This document shows, piece after piece, positions 11,061 through 22,560 of a stretch of 64,000 nt of DNA (within the stretch, counting starts at the first letter, position 1; each line of letters starts with the position of its first letter). Both the position numbers and the translations under genes were made by a program. Source of the DNA: Hanleya hanleyi. Its lineage: Eukaryota > Mollusca > Polyplacophora > Lepidopleurida > Hanleyidae. The DNA is taken from NCBI GenBank assembly GCA_036873755.1, contig JAVTVY010017392.1, forward strand, positions 434,001-498,000. The letters run 5' to 3'. A model generated the notes under the pieces. The model was given only the letters and a program-made list of their open reading frames with translations. It was not told the origin of the DNA and searched no databases.

Positions 11061-12245
11061 CAAGGGCGTAGGCAAGGGGGGGCTTGGGGGGCTTGAGCCC
11101 CCCCAAATTTTGACGGCCGGCAAAAAAAAAAAGAACAAAACAAACAAACAAACGAAAAAAGGAAAGAAAGAAAGAAAAAGAAACCTAACATAGCATATAA
11201 GATCACGTATCTTATTCAATTATTACAGGAGAAGTAAACTTATCACCGCCAGTGCATACCATTAGGCCTAAAATAAGATTGCAATTGATCAGTGATCAAA
11301 GCCATAGATTGACGATTTCGGGCTTCAATCGAGAATGGAATAGTGTGCTCCAAATCCAATCAAATGCCGCCTATTTGGACAAAAAACATCAAAACTTCCG
11401 ATGAGGAGAATTTTTCGTAACTTTTTCACTACAAACTTATTTTGTTTTTCAATTGAGATCCCAGTACTTCTTTATTCACAAACAAGAGATATACAAACTC
11501 TCAACTACTTTTCATAAAGAAACCCTAGAAATAAACCTACTGTCTTTCCCAGATAATAAATCCCAGACGTTTTTGGTGATATTTCGAAGAAAATTTATCG
11601 TACAACATTGAAACTTCACACAGTATATAAACTAAAAAGCCCGAATTGTATTTCTGTCTTTCATTAAAATTTGTTGAGAACTGACCAAAGTCACCGATAC
11701 CTACCATGTTATTTTGGGGCCACTATAACTTTGATCTGCCATTGTTAAAACATGCGAGCTTGACGTAAAAAGTCAAAAATATCTCACAAATTTCCCATCT
11801 AATTTTTGTTTTCGCGATTTATTGAGAACTACTGGAGGGGAATAAATTTAGTATTTTTTTTATCTACTGTGTGAAGTTTCAATGTTGTCGGATAAATTGT
11901 CCCAGAAATATCGTCGGAAACGTCAGAGACGAAACGTGCTCAGACACGCGCTGCTATCGGGGCACGACAGTATTGTCTAAGGATTAACTTGAAATATAGT
12001 GCAAACCTGAGACTGAATGATCACTTCAGCTTGTATATCATTGCAGTGATCGTCTTTGTTATGAGACATTTTGGGATAAATCAAAGTTCAGTTGTTACAA
12101 CGTTATACTACTCAGATGCTCCCAGAGAGTGCCAATTTACCATCAAGTTTCAAAAAAAATTCTTAAGCTGCGAGGGGGGATACCCCCCTCTCAGACTCTC
12201 CCCCTCTCAAGCCCCCCCAAATCTGAAAACTTGTCTACGCCCTTG
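11061..12245. mobile_element. Non-autonomous DNA transposon with 5-bp target duplication
   Basis: 1185 bp with terminal inverted repeats: CAAGGGCGTAGGCAAG at the left and the complement of CAAGGGCGTAGACAAG at the right. It is flanked on both sides by CATAT (11056-11060 and 12246-12250). Copy A has the empty site, TTGTTCAAATGTGGG near 7030, with one CAAAT, which directly supports insertion with a 5-bp duplication. C-runs and G-runs sit just inside both ends. It holds an internal inverted repeat (about 11570-11635 against 11865-11920, sharing TGAAACTTCACACAGTA). No transposase frame is present; the longest frame is 110 codons and unremarkable. The TIR resembles hAT-type ends, but the 5-bp duplication is shorter than the usual 8, so I leave the superfamily open. 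Confidence 0.85.
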
Positions 12246-14094
12246 CATATGTGGGAATAGTTTACTGGTGATATGTGACAGGTCCATTTGTACTGGTGAG
12301 AATCGTCTTGTGTATATGTAAGTGTTGGTCATGTGCCTGAAATCATCTTTGTGAATGGTTCATTTATGTTCTGTGTATATAAATGTTTGAATGCATGATA
12401 TTACCCCCAGTGTATGGTTCTGTAGTAAGATGTGCCATGTCCAGAGATTCTGGAAGTTGATCTTATAGTGTATATAAATGTTTGAATGCCTGTAATCACC
12501 CATGTGGATGTTATGTGACAGATTTCACTGATTCTCTTGGGCATATTTTGGTGTGTATACTTCTTTAAATGTCCGAAATGTTAGACAATAAACATTCGAA
12601 TGTGGGTCAGGAAGATCTATTTGATCGTGTCAGACAAGAGTGTTTAAGACCGATTGGTTTGTTGGATGTAATGTAAAAGATCTGTTTTTGTTCGTGTCTG
12701 GTCTAATTTGGAGGATGAGAGCATGGATTTCACATGGTTGTTTAGTCGCTTTATACAGTTTCTGGTTAGTTGTTTCATTTCGATAGGACTTTAATGTCAT
12801 TAGGTAGAAATTAATATTGATCATCGGTAAATAGCTGAAATTTTACTGCACGCTACGTTAAATTTCTCTCCCCCCTCCCCCCTCTCTCTCTTATGATTGA
12901 TGGATGAGGGAATTGTTCATGGACCATGGCTGGCTACTATGAATTTGCATCATCATGATCTGATGTTTAAATCCATTGCACTAAAAGCGCTCAGTGAAAA
13001 ATAATTCGCATGAGATTTGTTATTGTATTATGTGTTACATACTCGACTGATTGATACTGCTCATCGGAACGCCATCACATAACGCGGAAGTTCTTATTCA
13101 CGACAGCAGTCTGTATACTGAATCTCTGACAGTATGAGCCCCACCTCGGTAACGTATATTAGTCATCTGATCATGTACAGGGAATAAACATGGGGACCAG
13201 TGGTCAACATATATGGTGGACAACTCAGAGATGACAGGTATTAGTGGTGGAGATGTATAACGACGTGATCCACAACTATGAAAGGAAATAGGTGAGAAAA
13301 AATGCACTTCTATTTATTATTGTGCCACAACCATACATATCGACAAAAAATAACTAGGATTCTGTATACAAAAGTTTCAGTGCCTTCCATGTAGATCTAT
13401 GTCAGTCCGAATGTGATGATGTAGAACGTAGGAAAGGCTATTTGTTATCTTTACTTTATCACTTCTCAACATCGGAAATCCGGTCTTTTGACGTGAATTG
13501 TTTGCAAAGAAAATCCAAAAATGAAATATAGACGGTAACTGAACGTGAATCGGTTGTGACATATAATGCATGGCCAATGCATGAAAGCGGGGAAAAAAGA
13601 CCTATCTACATTCTGGGGTGCAGGAGTGTGAGAAATCCTGACCGAATTGCCAGTTTAGCTTCTTTCATCCAACTTTATTGCAGCTCATAAATAAACTTAC
13701 ACACGTGTTGTTTTCCCCAAATACCGTAACCTAGTGTGCCAAATTATAATTAGCGAAACATCTGCTCTTCAAGATTCTAGATGGCTGCCAGGTAACTACT
13801 CTGCTCATACTGCTCCAGCTGAAAATGTTTCAATGTGTAGGAAAAAGACAAGTGACTGAGACAATTTCTGTACAATATTGTGTCTAAAGGTACCTACCAT
13901 ATTTGATATACTTGTGTAACAGTTTATAGTGCACAGACAGTGTATTTGGAGCTGTAAAGTGTCCTCGTTGTGAAGACCGCTCAAAAATCCAAAAAGGTCA
14001 ACTCTGACCAAGACACCTACTCTTGTTGATTCACCAGACTGAGTGTGGCACTATATCTAGTGGTACTATGTCTAGTTTTTTATGGTTTCTCTGC

Positions 14095-15600
14095 CTCAGA
14101 TTATTCTGCTGAAACAACAGACTGTAAATTAGTATTAACGGAGTGTAAATGGACAAGCACATCCCAGAGAAACAAAGGACAACCAATGGAGATTATTACA
14201 TCATTCTGTGCAGATGCTATCTCCACACCCAGAACAGATCAGCATAGAAGTCCCTTCATTATTCCACAGGATGCTCCCTGCAGAAGCTATAGTTACAAAG
14301 GAGGATTAAGCAGTTACACACACAGTGCTACATGTTTGCAGGACTCTCTGTCTCAACTTTCTGGGGCATCAAACTGCAACTGTGAGAGCTGTTTTCAAAA
14401 ATTACTGGCAAATAAAAATGACCTGCAGTTACAAGTATTTGAACTCAGGGAAAAGTATCAGTAGCTGAATAAAGACATTCTGAATGACCAACAGGAGTTT
14501 AACCAATGATCCCTCTGTCTCAACTAATGACAGAAATGTGTATGTCGATCGTGCAACTCAAACAAACACTATTCACAGCAAGGTGTCCAAAACAGTCTCC
14601 ACACAGTCTCATCATAATAGTAGTGTTCAGCCAAGTCAATAGTTCAGCCAAACCTGTGTAAATTCATGTACTAGTACCCAGAAAAGAGACACCCAGCAAA
14701 CTAAGGAACTCCCTGATGAGATGACAGTACATGAGCTATTATGCCCTAGCTCCACACACTGGCTACAGGACTGACAATCAACCTGTTGACTCCGTCTCAT
14801 CAAGATAAGTTCAAACTGGCATACCAATATCATCTGACATACCAGTCATAATTGCTCACGCTTCAACATCAGTACTACCAAACCATCACAACACTGATTC
14901 ACAGCAAGTGTCACAAAATGAAGGAATGCCAATTCCTTCTATTGTAACCATGGAGAATGACCACAGATCTGTTGACCGACCACCCACCCGTGATGAATGT
15001 TCCCAGTCACTCATTATAGGTACCTTCATACTTCAAAGAATAAAAAATAAAGTAATGACTCTACGTGGTACTAAAATAAGTGACGTGCAGGCGAAGGATA
15101 CACAGATTGAAAGCTTACAGCGCAGTCATATTACAGGTGGGGGCAAATGATTGTACGGGAAAATATTCAGCTCACCAGGTACTTGAGGACTATGACTCCC
15201 TCTTCAATGTTATATATGACGCTTCTCCTACAACAGACATTATGGTGTCTGGAATCTGTCCCCACAATGGGCTCAAGGCAGGAGGCAGACCTCACCTCAA
15301 GTGAACGAAAGATTTAAGGATCTGGCATATTTCTTTGGGTTAAGCTTTGTTGACAATGAAGCTTCTTTCAGGTCACATAGCAACGGCTATGTAAATCGAT
15401 ACCTGCGGCCTGCACCTCAGACAAAAGGGGACATCAACACTGATCAGGAACATCAACAAAGCCACTCCAGTCATCAGGAGGGAAATGCAATCGGACCGGC
15501 CACAAAGAGAAATATTGTCGTTACAAACTCCACTCCAAAGTTACATGTACTTTCTGAGACAGTATTAGACAACGAAAGGAAACTATGTGTGGGATATTAG
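14095..15600 (+). pseudogene. LINE ORF1 (esterase-like), frameshifted
   Basis: The readable part begins near SDYSAETTDCKL (14093+) and continues to CNCESCFQKLLANKNDL followed by a helical, charged stretch ending at a TAG (14462). After several breaks, frames at 14908-15150, 15080-15304 and 15301-15600 line up into one product: QVGANDCTGKYSAHQ (about 15137), then a hydrophobic stretch ending MVSGICP, then NERFKDLAYFFGLSFVDN. The G-x-N-D block followed later by F-[VI]-D resembles the SGNH/GDSL esterase ORF1 of CR1-like LINEs, whose role may be lipid or membrane association (family knowledge). A clear frame change lies near 15130 and a stop (TGA) near 15302. The start codon is uncertain. Confidence 0.6.
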
Positions 15601-15989
15601 TCATGCTAATCCCTTTGATATCTTACAAGACTTCTGTGTTGAGTGTAACAGTTTAAATTGTATCAATCAGTGCTCTCCTTTAACAAACAACTATGCAGTC
15701 TGTAAAACTGAACTTTGAACTCTGTAAAACTGACTGGACACCTAAATTATTGCCAAACTTGAGTTCCAGGAAGTGTGATTATATGATGAATGAGGGGTAT
15801 TGTATTAATGAAAGTAAAGTAATCCAGACGTGTAAATATGCTGATCCAAATTTGAACTTCATTGTAATACGCATACATGTTATTTTAGCCTGCTCTATTA
15901 TTTTATTTACTGTTGTGTTAACACTTAGTGCTGTGCCGAACCTCTGGATTAGGAATACCATCACGATGTGCTAACTTGAAATCTTATGC

Positions 15990-16660
15990 TGAAGAATCTA
16001 TCTGTAATCAACTCCCCCGAAGTGGTGGCAGATATAATGATGTGAATTCCGATGACGAAGGTCTTCGAATTATGCATCACAATATCCAACATATTCTTCC
16101 AAAACTGGATGAATTGAAACGTACTGTTTTCAACTCAAATTACCATATATTAGGTTATACAGAAACATTTCTTGGCAACGATGTATCTGATTTGCGTCTA
16201 AAGGTTAATGACCATACCTGCAAGGGTTTTAGAAAAGAGTTCACAGTGAAAGTGGTCGGGTTCTAATTCATATAGGCTAGAAGTCAAAAGTGATCACGAG
16301 AAACCTTTTTTGCTGTGTATAGTGTACAGAACACCGAAATCACTCTGCGTGTGGTATGAACAATTCGATGATGAGCTGGAAAAAGCATCCCATGAAAATA
16401 AGGAGATATTGATCCTGGGAGACTTGAATATTGATTACTTAATCCCAAATGAAATACCCAAATGGTGACACAATTTAACTCAAACTTGCGACCTATCCCA
16501 ATTAGTGAAAGAACCAACTCGAGTCACGGGTGAGCTGTGTTGATCATGTCTATTCAAATATGTCCCCTAATATCGTAGAAATCAAAGATCCGCCCTATGC
16601 CATTAGTGATCACTATCCTAAATGTATCACTAAATACAATCACACAGAACAACACAACGA
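15990..16660 (+). pseudogene. LINE APE-type endonuclease, broken
   Basis: It begins GLRIMHHNIQHILPKLDELK (about 16060), the usual first block of these endonucleases, followed by a TETFL motif holding the catalytic Glu. After a frameshift near 16262 comes ILILGDLNIDYL (about 16404), and after stops and a further shift comes CVDHVYSN and AISDHYP (about 16600) with the catalytic Asp-His pair. The order and spacing match the endonuclease that nicks target DNA for LINE integration. At least three lesions separate these blocks, so no functional enzyme could be made from this copy. Confidence 0.75.
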
Positions 16661-17256
16661 GACACACATACAAATAACATACCGATATTCCAAAAACTGT
16701 AATGAAACGGCTTTATTACGCGACCTAGCTACAGTACCGTTTCAAAAGGTAGAATGTGAAAGTGATCCTAATGCAGCATTGCGTATCTGGTACAGCTTAT
16801 TTAATCATAAAGAAATAAAACATGCACGGCAAACTGGAGACAGGTACCATAGGAAAAAAGATACTAAACGATACAGATACTGGCACAATAAAACTAAACT
16901 ATTAATACAGCAAGCTAAATCTAACCTAGTCCAGACAGCTGTGGAAGATAAAACTCTAAATCAATTTGAAAAATGTTAAAAGAATTAGGTTCCAAGGCTA
17001 CATCTTCTCATTTCCCAAAAGTGATTGAAGGCCCTAAAAGTGCCAGAGAGTCCAATGACCCGCACCCTCAAACAATTACCAACATTCTGAATGATTACTG
17101 CATAAATGTGAATGAAACTGTAACTCAGAATATGGAGGAGAATGATCTTTCCGAGTTGAAAACAATTTGTCAGAAGCAAAATTATTGATGACAAAGAATT
17201 TGATGCAGACTTCATTCCTCAAACTGATGTTTTCAATATTTAGCTTGATTAATCTG
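16660..17256 (+). pseudogene. LINE linker between endonuclease and RT
   Basis: Frames at 16530-16979 and 16973-17188 overlap by seven bases in different frames and read as one basic linker rich in K, R, N and H, typical of the region between endonuclease and RT in CR1-like LINEs. It ends at the PLE insertion. The reading resumes after 18044. Confidence 0.6.
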
Positions 17257-18043
17257 AATTACAAGCGTCTAGTCCGTCATTCATAATCCAGCCGTCGTCC
17301 ATTAGAGAATATCCGCGTCCATAATCCAAAGACCTATTCCATTTCCATATAACAGTATTAGCACCAAATTCAAAAAGACAAAAGTATACATAAACATAGG
17401 CTTGTTTCCTGCAAGAGAGAAGCGGTCAACAGTTTTCAATGATGCCGGCAAGACATCATGATGTTCCAAAAATATCAAATCCGTATCGCTGATCAGTATT
17501 CTTAATCCATAATATTCGTTATAGAGTCGTCATCTAAAAAATGATGTATCTCAGTCACGCTTTGATTGTGACTGTTCATATGAGTACCATGAGGATCTTC
17601 AAGTACATGGGTTCATACGGCCCCTAGCCCCGGGTTAAGCGGAATTAGACACAAGTTACGAAACGTAGCGCCATAGATCTTGCACGCTACGTTCGTATTT
17701 TGCTATCAGCATGCGATATGTATCGCCAAATTTGAGAAACTTTGAGTGGAGGCGCTTGGTAGAATAGCCCTGTTTTATAAGTTTCTGCAACAGTGTTTTG
17801 TGACGTTGATTAAAATCATCACATTTAACACAGGATCTAGCAAATGCTACTAAGCGAGATATGTATACGCCATATGCAGGTCCCACTGGAATATTACTAT
17901 CCAGAAAGGGATAGTTTACGATGTCGAAATTGTAATCATCTCTTTTGTCATAAAGTCGACGAGAGAGAATGCCCGCTTCATTTTTATAGAGGTAGAGATC
18001 TAAATAAGATGTGCCTGTAGGGCTATCTGTAGTTTCCTGTTGC
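17257..18043 (-). mobile_element. 5'-truncated PLE inserted in the LINE, reverse orientation
   Basis: On the minus strand it reads from TTDSPTGTSYLDLYLY through the RT C-terminus to WRYVS, then the 3' UTR, ending at AATTACAAGC (17257). The 130-codon frame (17656-18048) is intact and nearly identical to the C-terminus of the main PLE (one visible replacement, SCVK for SCVI), so this insertion is young compared with the LINE it interrupts. I could not find a convincing target-site duplication. Confidence 0.85.
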
Positions 18044-19640
18044 CCCAAGTGTCAACATGTCTTGATGGAGTGGGTCCCATGCTTCCGAAACTATCAGCAC
18101 CATTTATCTCCCAATCTCTCACCTACATGTATATATTTAACCAATCCATCGGAATCGGTATATTTCCTGAAGAACTTAAACATGCCAGAATTATCCCCAA
18201 AAATGCACAAAAATGGACCAGAAGCTGCTGCATGCAAACAATTACAGACCAATCTCTATATCACCCACTATTTCTAAAATTTTAGAAAAACATGTTGCTG
18301 GTCAGTTGACAAGTTTCTTAAATGGAATCAATCTCCTATATGAACTTCAATCAGGTGTGCGCTCTAAACAATCCTGCCAAACAGCGCTGACAAAAATTGT
18401 GGATGAATGGCTTTCTCAAATTGACCAAGGAAATATAACTGTTATTGATCTCAGAAAAGCATTTGATATTGTAAATCATAAATTGTTACTCAAGGAACTT
18501 GCCTGTTACAATATAGCTAACAAGTCTCTGTCATGGATGGAAAATTATCTTTCCTCAAGAAAACAAAATGTATGTCTGGGAAGTGTGAAATGGGACTTCA
18601 GGGGCATAAACTGTGGGGTACCCCAGGGATATACTCTAGGACTCCTGCTGTTTTTTTATCTTCATTAATGACCCGTCCCTACCTGTCCAATAGTGCATCA
18701 TAGACGTATTTACTGATGATACAACCATTTCTACATCTTCTAAGGATTTAGTTGATGTTGAAAGGAAATTAAACAACGAAAGTGCCACAGTATTACAATG
18801 GTGTAAAGACAATACTATGGCAGTTAACTTTGACAAGACTAAATGTATGAAAATAGGATCTCGACCAAAGTTGGCCAGGTTCAAGGGGGATCTTGCTATC
18901 CAATTTGACCAAAACAAAATTGAGAATGTTTCTGAACAAAAATTACTAGGCGTAATTATTGATGAACAACTGTGCTGGGATAAATATGTTCAGAGACCGT
19001 GCCAGCTGATATCATCCAAGCTGAGATTGTTGCAAAATATTAAGAAATATTTGCCTCATCCTGCAAGAATTCTGTATTATAATAACTATGTTCTGTCTGT
19101 CATTGATTATTGCTGCTCAGTATGGGGATGTTTCTCCAGAGAGTCACTTGACTGTATCCGTCGTCTTCAGAAGCGAGCAGCCAGAATTATCCTTGATGCC
19201 CACTTTAATACACCAAGTCAGGAAATGTTTAAAAAATTGAACTGGATGACAATTGATGATAGAATAAAATACCACGAATCCATACTCGTGCACAAATGTC
19301 TACATGGCCTAGCACCTACATGGTCTAGCACCTACGTGGCCTAGCACCAAGTACAAATGTCTACATGGCCTAGCATAGCTAAGCAATTCACTTCTACTTC
19401 ATCAGTTTACCAGAAATCATTACGTTCCACGGCCACCCAAAATCTTGTTCCACCCAGACCCAATACTGAAACCTACAAACACGCATTCAAATACACTGGA
19501 CTGACTCTCTGGAACCAGTTATCCCTGGATAAAAATAAATCCTCCAACATAAATGTATTCAAAAAACGCATGGAAAGTTTCATTCTTTCAAAATCAAAAT
19601 ATTTATGTACATGTCAATGTTTGAACTTCCATGCATGACT
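18044..19640 (+). pseudogene. LINE reverse transcriptase, broken
   Basis: Frames at 18040-18285, 18213-18668, 18817-19344 and 19357-19638 follow each other. Visible blocks are: IFNQSIGIGIFPEELKHARI; NYRPISISPTISKILEKHV; QSGVRSKQSCQTALTKIVDEW; motif A VIDLRKAFDIVNH; motif B NCGVPQGYTLG; a motif C read as FTDDTTI near 18709 instead of the usual YADD; then WCKDNTMAVNFDKTKCM and, downstream, HKCLHGLAPTW. This is the CR1/L2 type RT. A frame break and stops lie at 18655-18700, a stop at 19342 and a small local duplication of ATGGTCTAGCACCTA-like text near 19310-19340. The usual product copies LINE RNA at the nicked target. Confidence 0.8.
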
Positions 19641-19890
19641 ATAGTAATTAGTTATATGTTAGTGCATTTCTATAACTGCACGTAATTTATGCAGATATGA
19701 TTTAAGATCTAAACCATTCAGTTCTACTGTATTTTTATATGTGCATATTTTTACTTGATTTCATTTCCTACTTTTGTATGTCTGTCAATGACTTGTATGT
19801 AAGGGCGAGTGTGAGGGGCTAAAGAAAGATTGGTTTTGTACCAATTGAATCTCCTCCGTAAATAAAGTATTATTATTATTATTATTATTA

Positions 19891-22255
19891 ACTGATGTAA
19901 AATAGAACAAAGGACGTGTCGACGCGAAACATATTTTCTCGTGAAAGACGAGCTGTATCAATTACATACGCCAACATGAAATTAATCTACAGAAATGATT
20001 TAAGAAGATGACATAACAAGGAGATTGACCTCGGGTAGGTACTTATGTAACTTATGTAACGTGCTCTTGGATTATACCCGGACTACGGCAGTGAAATTAT
20101 ATATACTGAGGTGGTTTTATCTCACTGAGATAACTGAAAGTATGTCAGATATTTGAAATATCGTAGTACCCATTAACTCATCCCACAATATGGAACTTTC
20201 AATACCGTAATATAATTGATCAGTTCTTTTCAATTCATCAGTTGGTTATTATACGACATACTACTCGTGACATCGTGGTACATGTATGTTTTGGAATTGG
20301 TAAGCATTTCTGAACGGTAATGTTTACGAGATTTTGTATTGATTTAAATTGTACCTACTCTCGGAGTTTGGAGGATGGGGGCCTCATTTGTTTCTGAAAT
20401 AAAATGTTTTGCTTCTTATTCTAATTACTATCTTCTTATCAGAATAATGATGAAGGGTGAATATCTAACGCGCTCTTTTCTTGCAGGACAAAATAAAGAA
20501 TGGAGGAAATAGTGGACAGTGTCCTAAAACGGAACTTTTGACAAAATATACGCCGAGAAAATGAAGAATTCGGAATTGAAATTTATACATGGCAGTGTGA
20601 CTAACGTCACAGGACCTACGAAATAGGGTTTGATATAATTTAAGTGTGTACTCGAGAGATGACTTGGGGGCCCTGTGTGCTACCATGAGAGAATTTATAT
20701 AGCATCTCTAAATTGACAGTGGGAACTATTAACTTTTCCAGATGTCATCGCTGGTGAGTCGTTAGCATAGCAACTATTATCGCCCTCAGTTTCTATTACC
20801 ATGGGCACTGATCAGCCCAGCAGTACAGCACGAGGTGTTGGGAGGAGAGTCCGAGAGAGCGGGGCACCCCCCCCCCCACCCCTCTTCTCGGCATTAGGAG
20901 ATTTTTTTCAAATTAGCGTAGGGAATGGTGCTCTGTCAGAGCAGTTGAGAAGTAAATGTTTCAAGTCCCAAAATAAGACCGGAAACTGGAAAAGAAACAC
21001 AAATTTGAAGTGAGAACGGTCAAGATCAGAGATTTGTTAGAATGCAAGAATCAAAAGAGAGCCATTCTCCATGGATATATTTATTTGGCATTCAACTTCA
21101 AGGTACCTCATCTGAAGGGAGTACATAGTAATAATCAATGAACAATAAAGCACACACGAAAAAAATAAACAACTGGTTATAGGTTACTGAATTTAAAACA
21201 CAACGATGATCTTATTATTGATCTCTTCAATAATAACAGATAATAGGGTCATTGTTGTGTTTAAATTTAGTAATTTCTCTCATAAAATCCAGTAATTTTT
21301 TATTTCTTTTTGAGGTAGAACATTTTTTAACTAATGACTGAACTGAAGAAATTATGCAATGTTGTATAGGCTGGATATATAAAACGTGCAGTATAATATG
21401 CCTTCAACGGAATTCCAAGACCAGCAAATGAGTGAAAACGGATACCATCGGAATCATGCCGAGAAAACCTATAGGGCTGGGGCTTGGTTTGGCCGGCCAC
21501 GCTTATCAGCAGCTACCCGAATTATATTTCAATAAACGTGGTGACTCGGAAGCCCGTCTCCCTAAATTTAGCCCTCACAGCTGTTTTGATACAAAACTGC
21601 CTCGGATCAAATATCCAGTGTCACCCTCGCTCAGAGAAACTGGACCAACAATTCTAACATGTGCTCTAGGCCTGCATCACCGTCAGCGGAGTATTTGCGT
21701 CCTAACTGGGCCTACACATGTATTTTGTAATTTAACATCCGAAGACAATCTGATGAACTTTGCTTTGGAGATCCTTTTCGTAACGGTTTTGTAGTCTTTC
21801 AATATTAAACCATGCGGCCTACACGAAGCGAGCGAAGACCACCTCAACGATATGGGTGGGAAGATGATGATGAAAATGTGAAGATCAAGAATGAAAGACT
21901 GAAGCCAATAAGTGTGCAAATTACTGTTATATATATAAAAATACCAGAAGTGTGCATGACGGGTGGGGAGGAGTGTGTACTTTTAGTACGGTACAATAAC
22001 GTTTCTGCCCCCCCCCCCCGTAGGCCTATATGCAGAGTGGAAGAAATCTTGTCCATCTTATACTATAATCAATCAGTCAAACAATCATTATTGCACAACT
22101 TTAGATAAATCCAAAATACAAGCAACATATAAAGGAGCACAGTTGTGCTAATACTAACGGTAATACAAGCAACATATATGATGGTTATATTATAACGGCA
22201 AAATGCTGCAGTGATAGGATACATATAGGGTGTCTGTTCGAACACATTTGTACTA
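19891..22255. other. Mostly non-coding; one SINE fragment
   Basis: I see no gene. Positions 20788-20835 share ATTACC-TGG-CACTGATC-GCCCAGC-AGTACAGCAC with the SINE at 25080-25130, so this is a fragment of the same family. C-rich tracts occur near 20868 and 22008. The longest frame (21432-21794, 120 codons) has no recognisable motif. Confidence 0.5.
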
Positions 22256-22261
22256 TTTCAA

Positions 22262-22560
22262 GGATGATGCTAATATTATTTTCTATACTACACACGCGTT
22301 TTCCCCAAGCTGTAACCATCATGGTCCGACATTGGTAAACATATGGTACATCATATATTGACAAACGGTTTTTTCACCGCCAATGTAGGAGCGTGTGGGT
22401 GTGGACAAACGATGTACCAATTTCGTTCGGTCCATCATGGCGTGGCAAACATTTGGACCAATATATGTTTTCACTCCGAAAGCCGCAGTTTGGTATTTAT
22501 GACGTCATTTATATCCCAGAATGCAGAGCGTGTTTTCAATTCGCATGCGTGAGCAAATTG
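22262..22560 (+). repeat. Dispersed repeat sharing an ACTACACACGCGTTTTC end with 43660-43985
   Basis: It begins GATGATGCTAATATTATTTT then ACTACACACGCGTTTTC. The reverse complement of 43945-43985 shows the same end. Inside, short words recur: GGTCCATCATGG, GGTCCGACATTGG, GGTACATCAT and CCAATGTAGG. It looks like a repeat family with an internal motif array and no coding capacity. Confidence 0.6.

Larger units (their letters stand above)
10142..14092. repeat. Duplicated block, copy B
   Basis: Paralogue of 6119-8810. It contains one additional element (11061-12245). It ends at about 14092, where the LINE begins after TTATGGTTTCTCTG; copy A continues differently after its equivalent GGTTTCTG near 8800. 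The LINE therefore inserted at, or created, this boundary. Confidence 0.8.
14093..19890 (+). mobile_element. CR1/L2-type LINE, degenerate and interrupted
   Basis: It contains an ORF1 with a coiled-coil-like stretch and an esterase-like region, then an APE-type endonuclease, then RT, then a 3' end with ATAAAGTA followed by a (TTA)n tract at about 19868-19890. A 3' microsatellite and an esterase-type ORF1 are familiar in the CR1/L2 group. Multiple frameshifts and stops show it is inactive. A reverse PLE fragment (17257-18043) splits it between the endonuclease and RT, so the LINE is older than that PLE insertion. Confidence 0.8.

Noticed and set aside
14045..14092. ATG at 14045 with a signal-peptide-like start
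   Set aside because: These bases belong to the duplicated block, whose paralogue near 8750 has no such frame; the LINE sequence starts after it.
15779..15964. Minus-strand hydrophobic 61-codon frame
   Set aside because: It is the complement of an AT-rich part of the LINE between ORF1 and the endonuclease.
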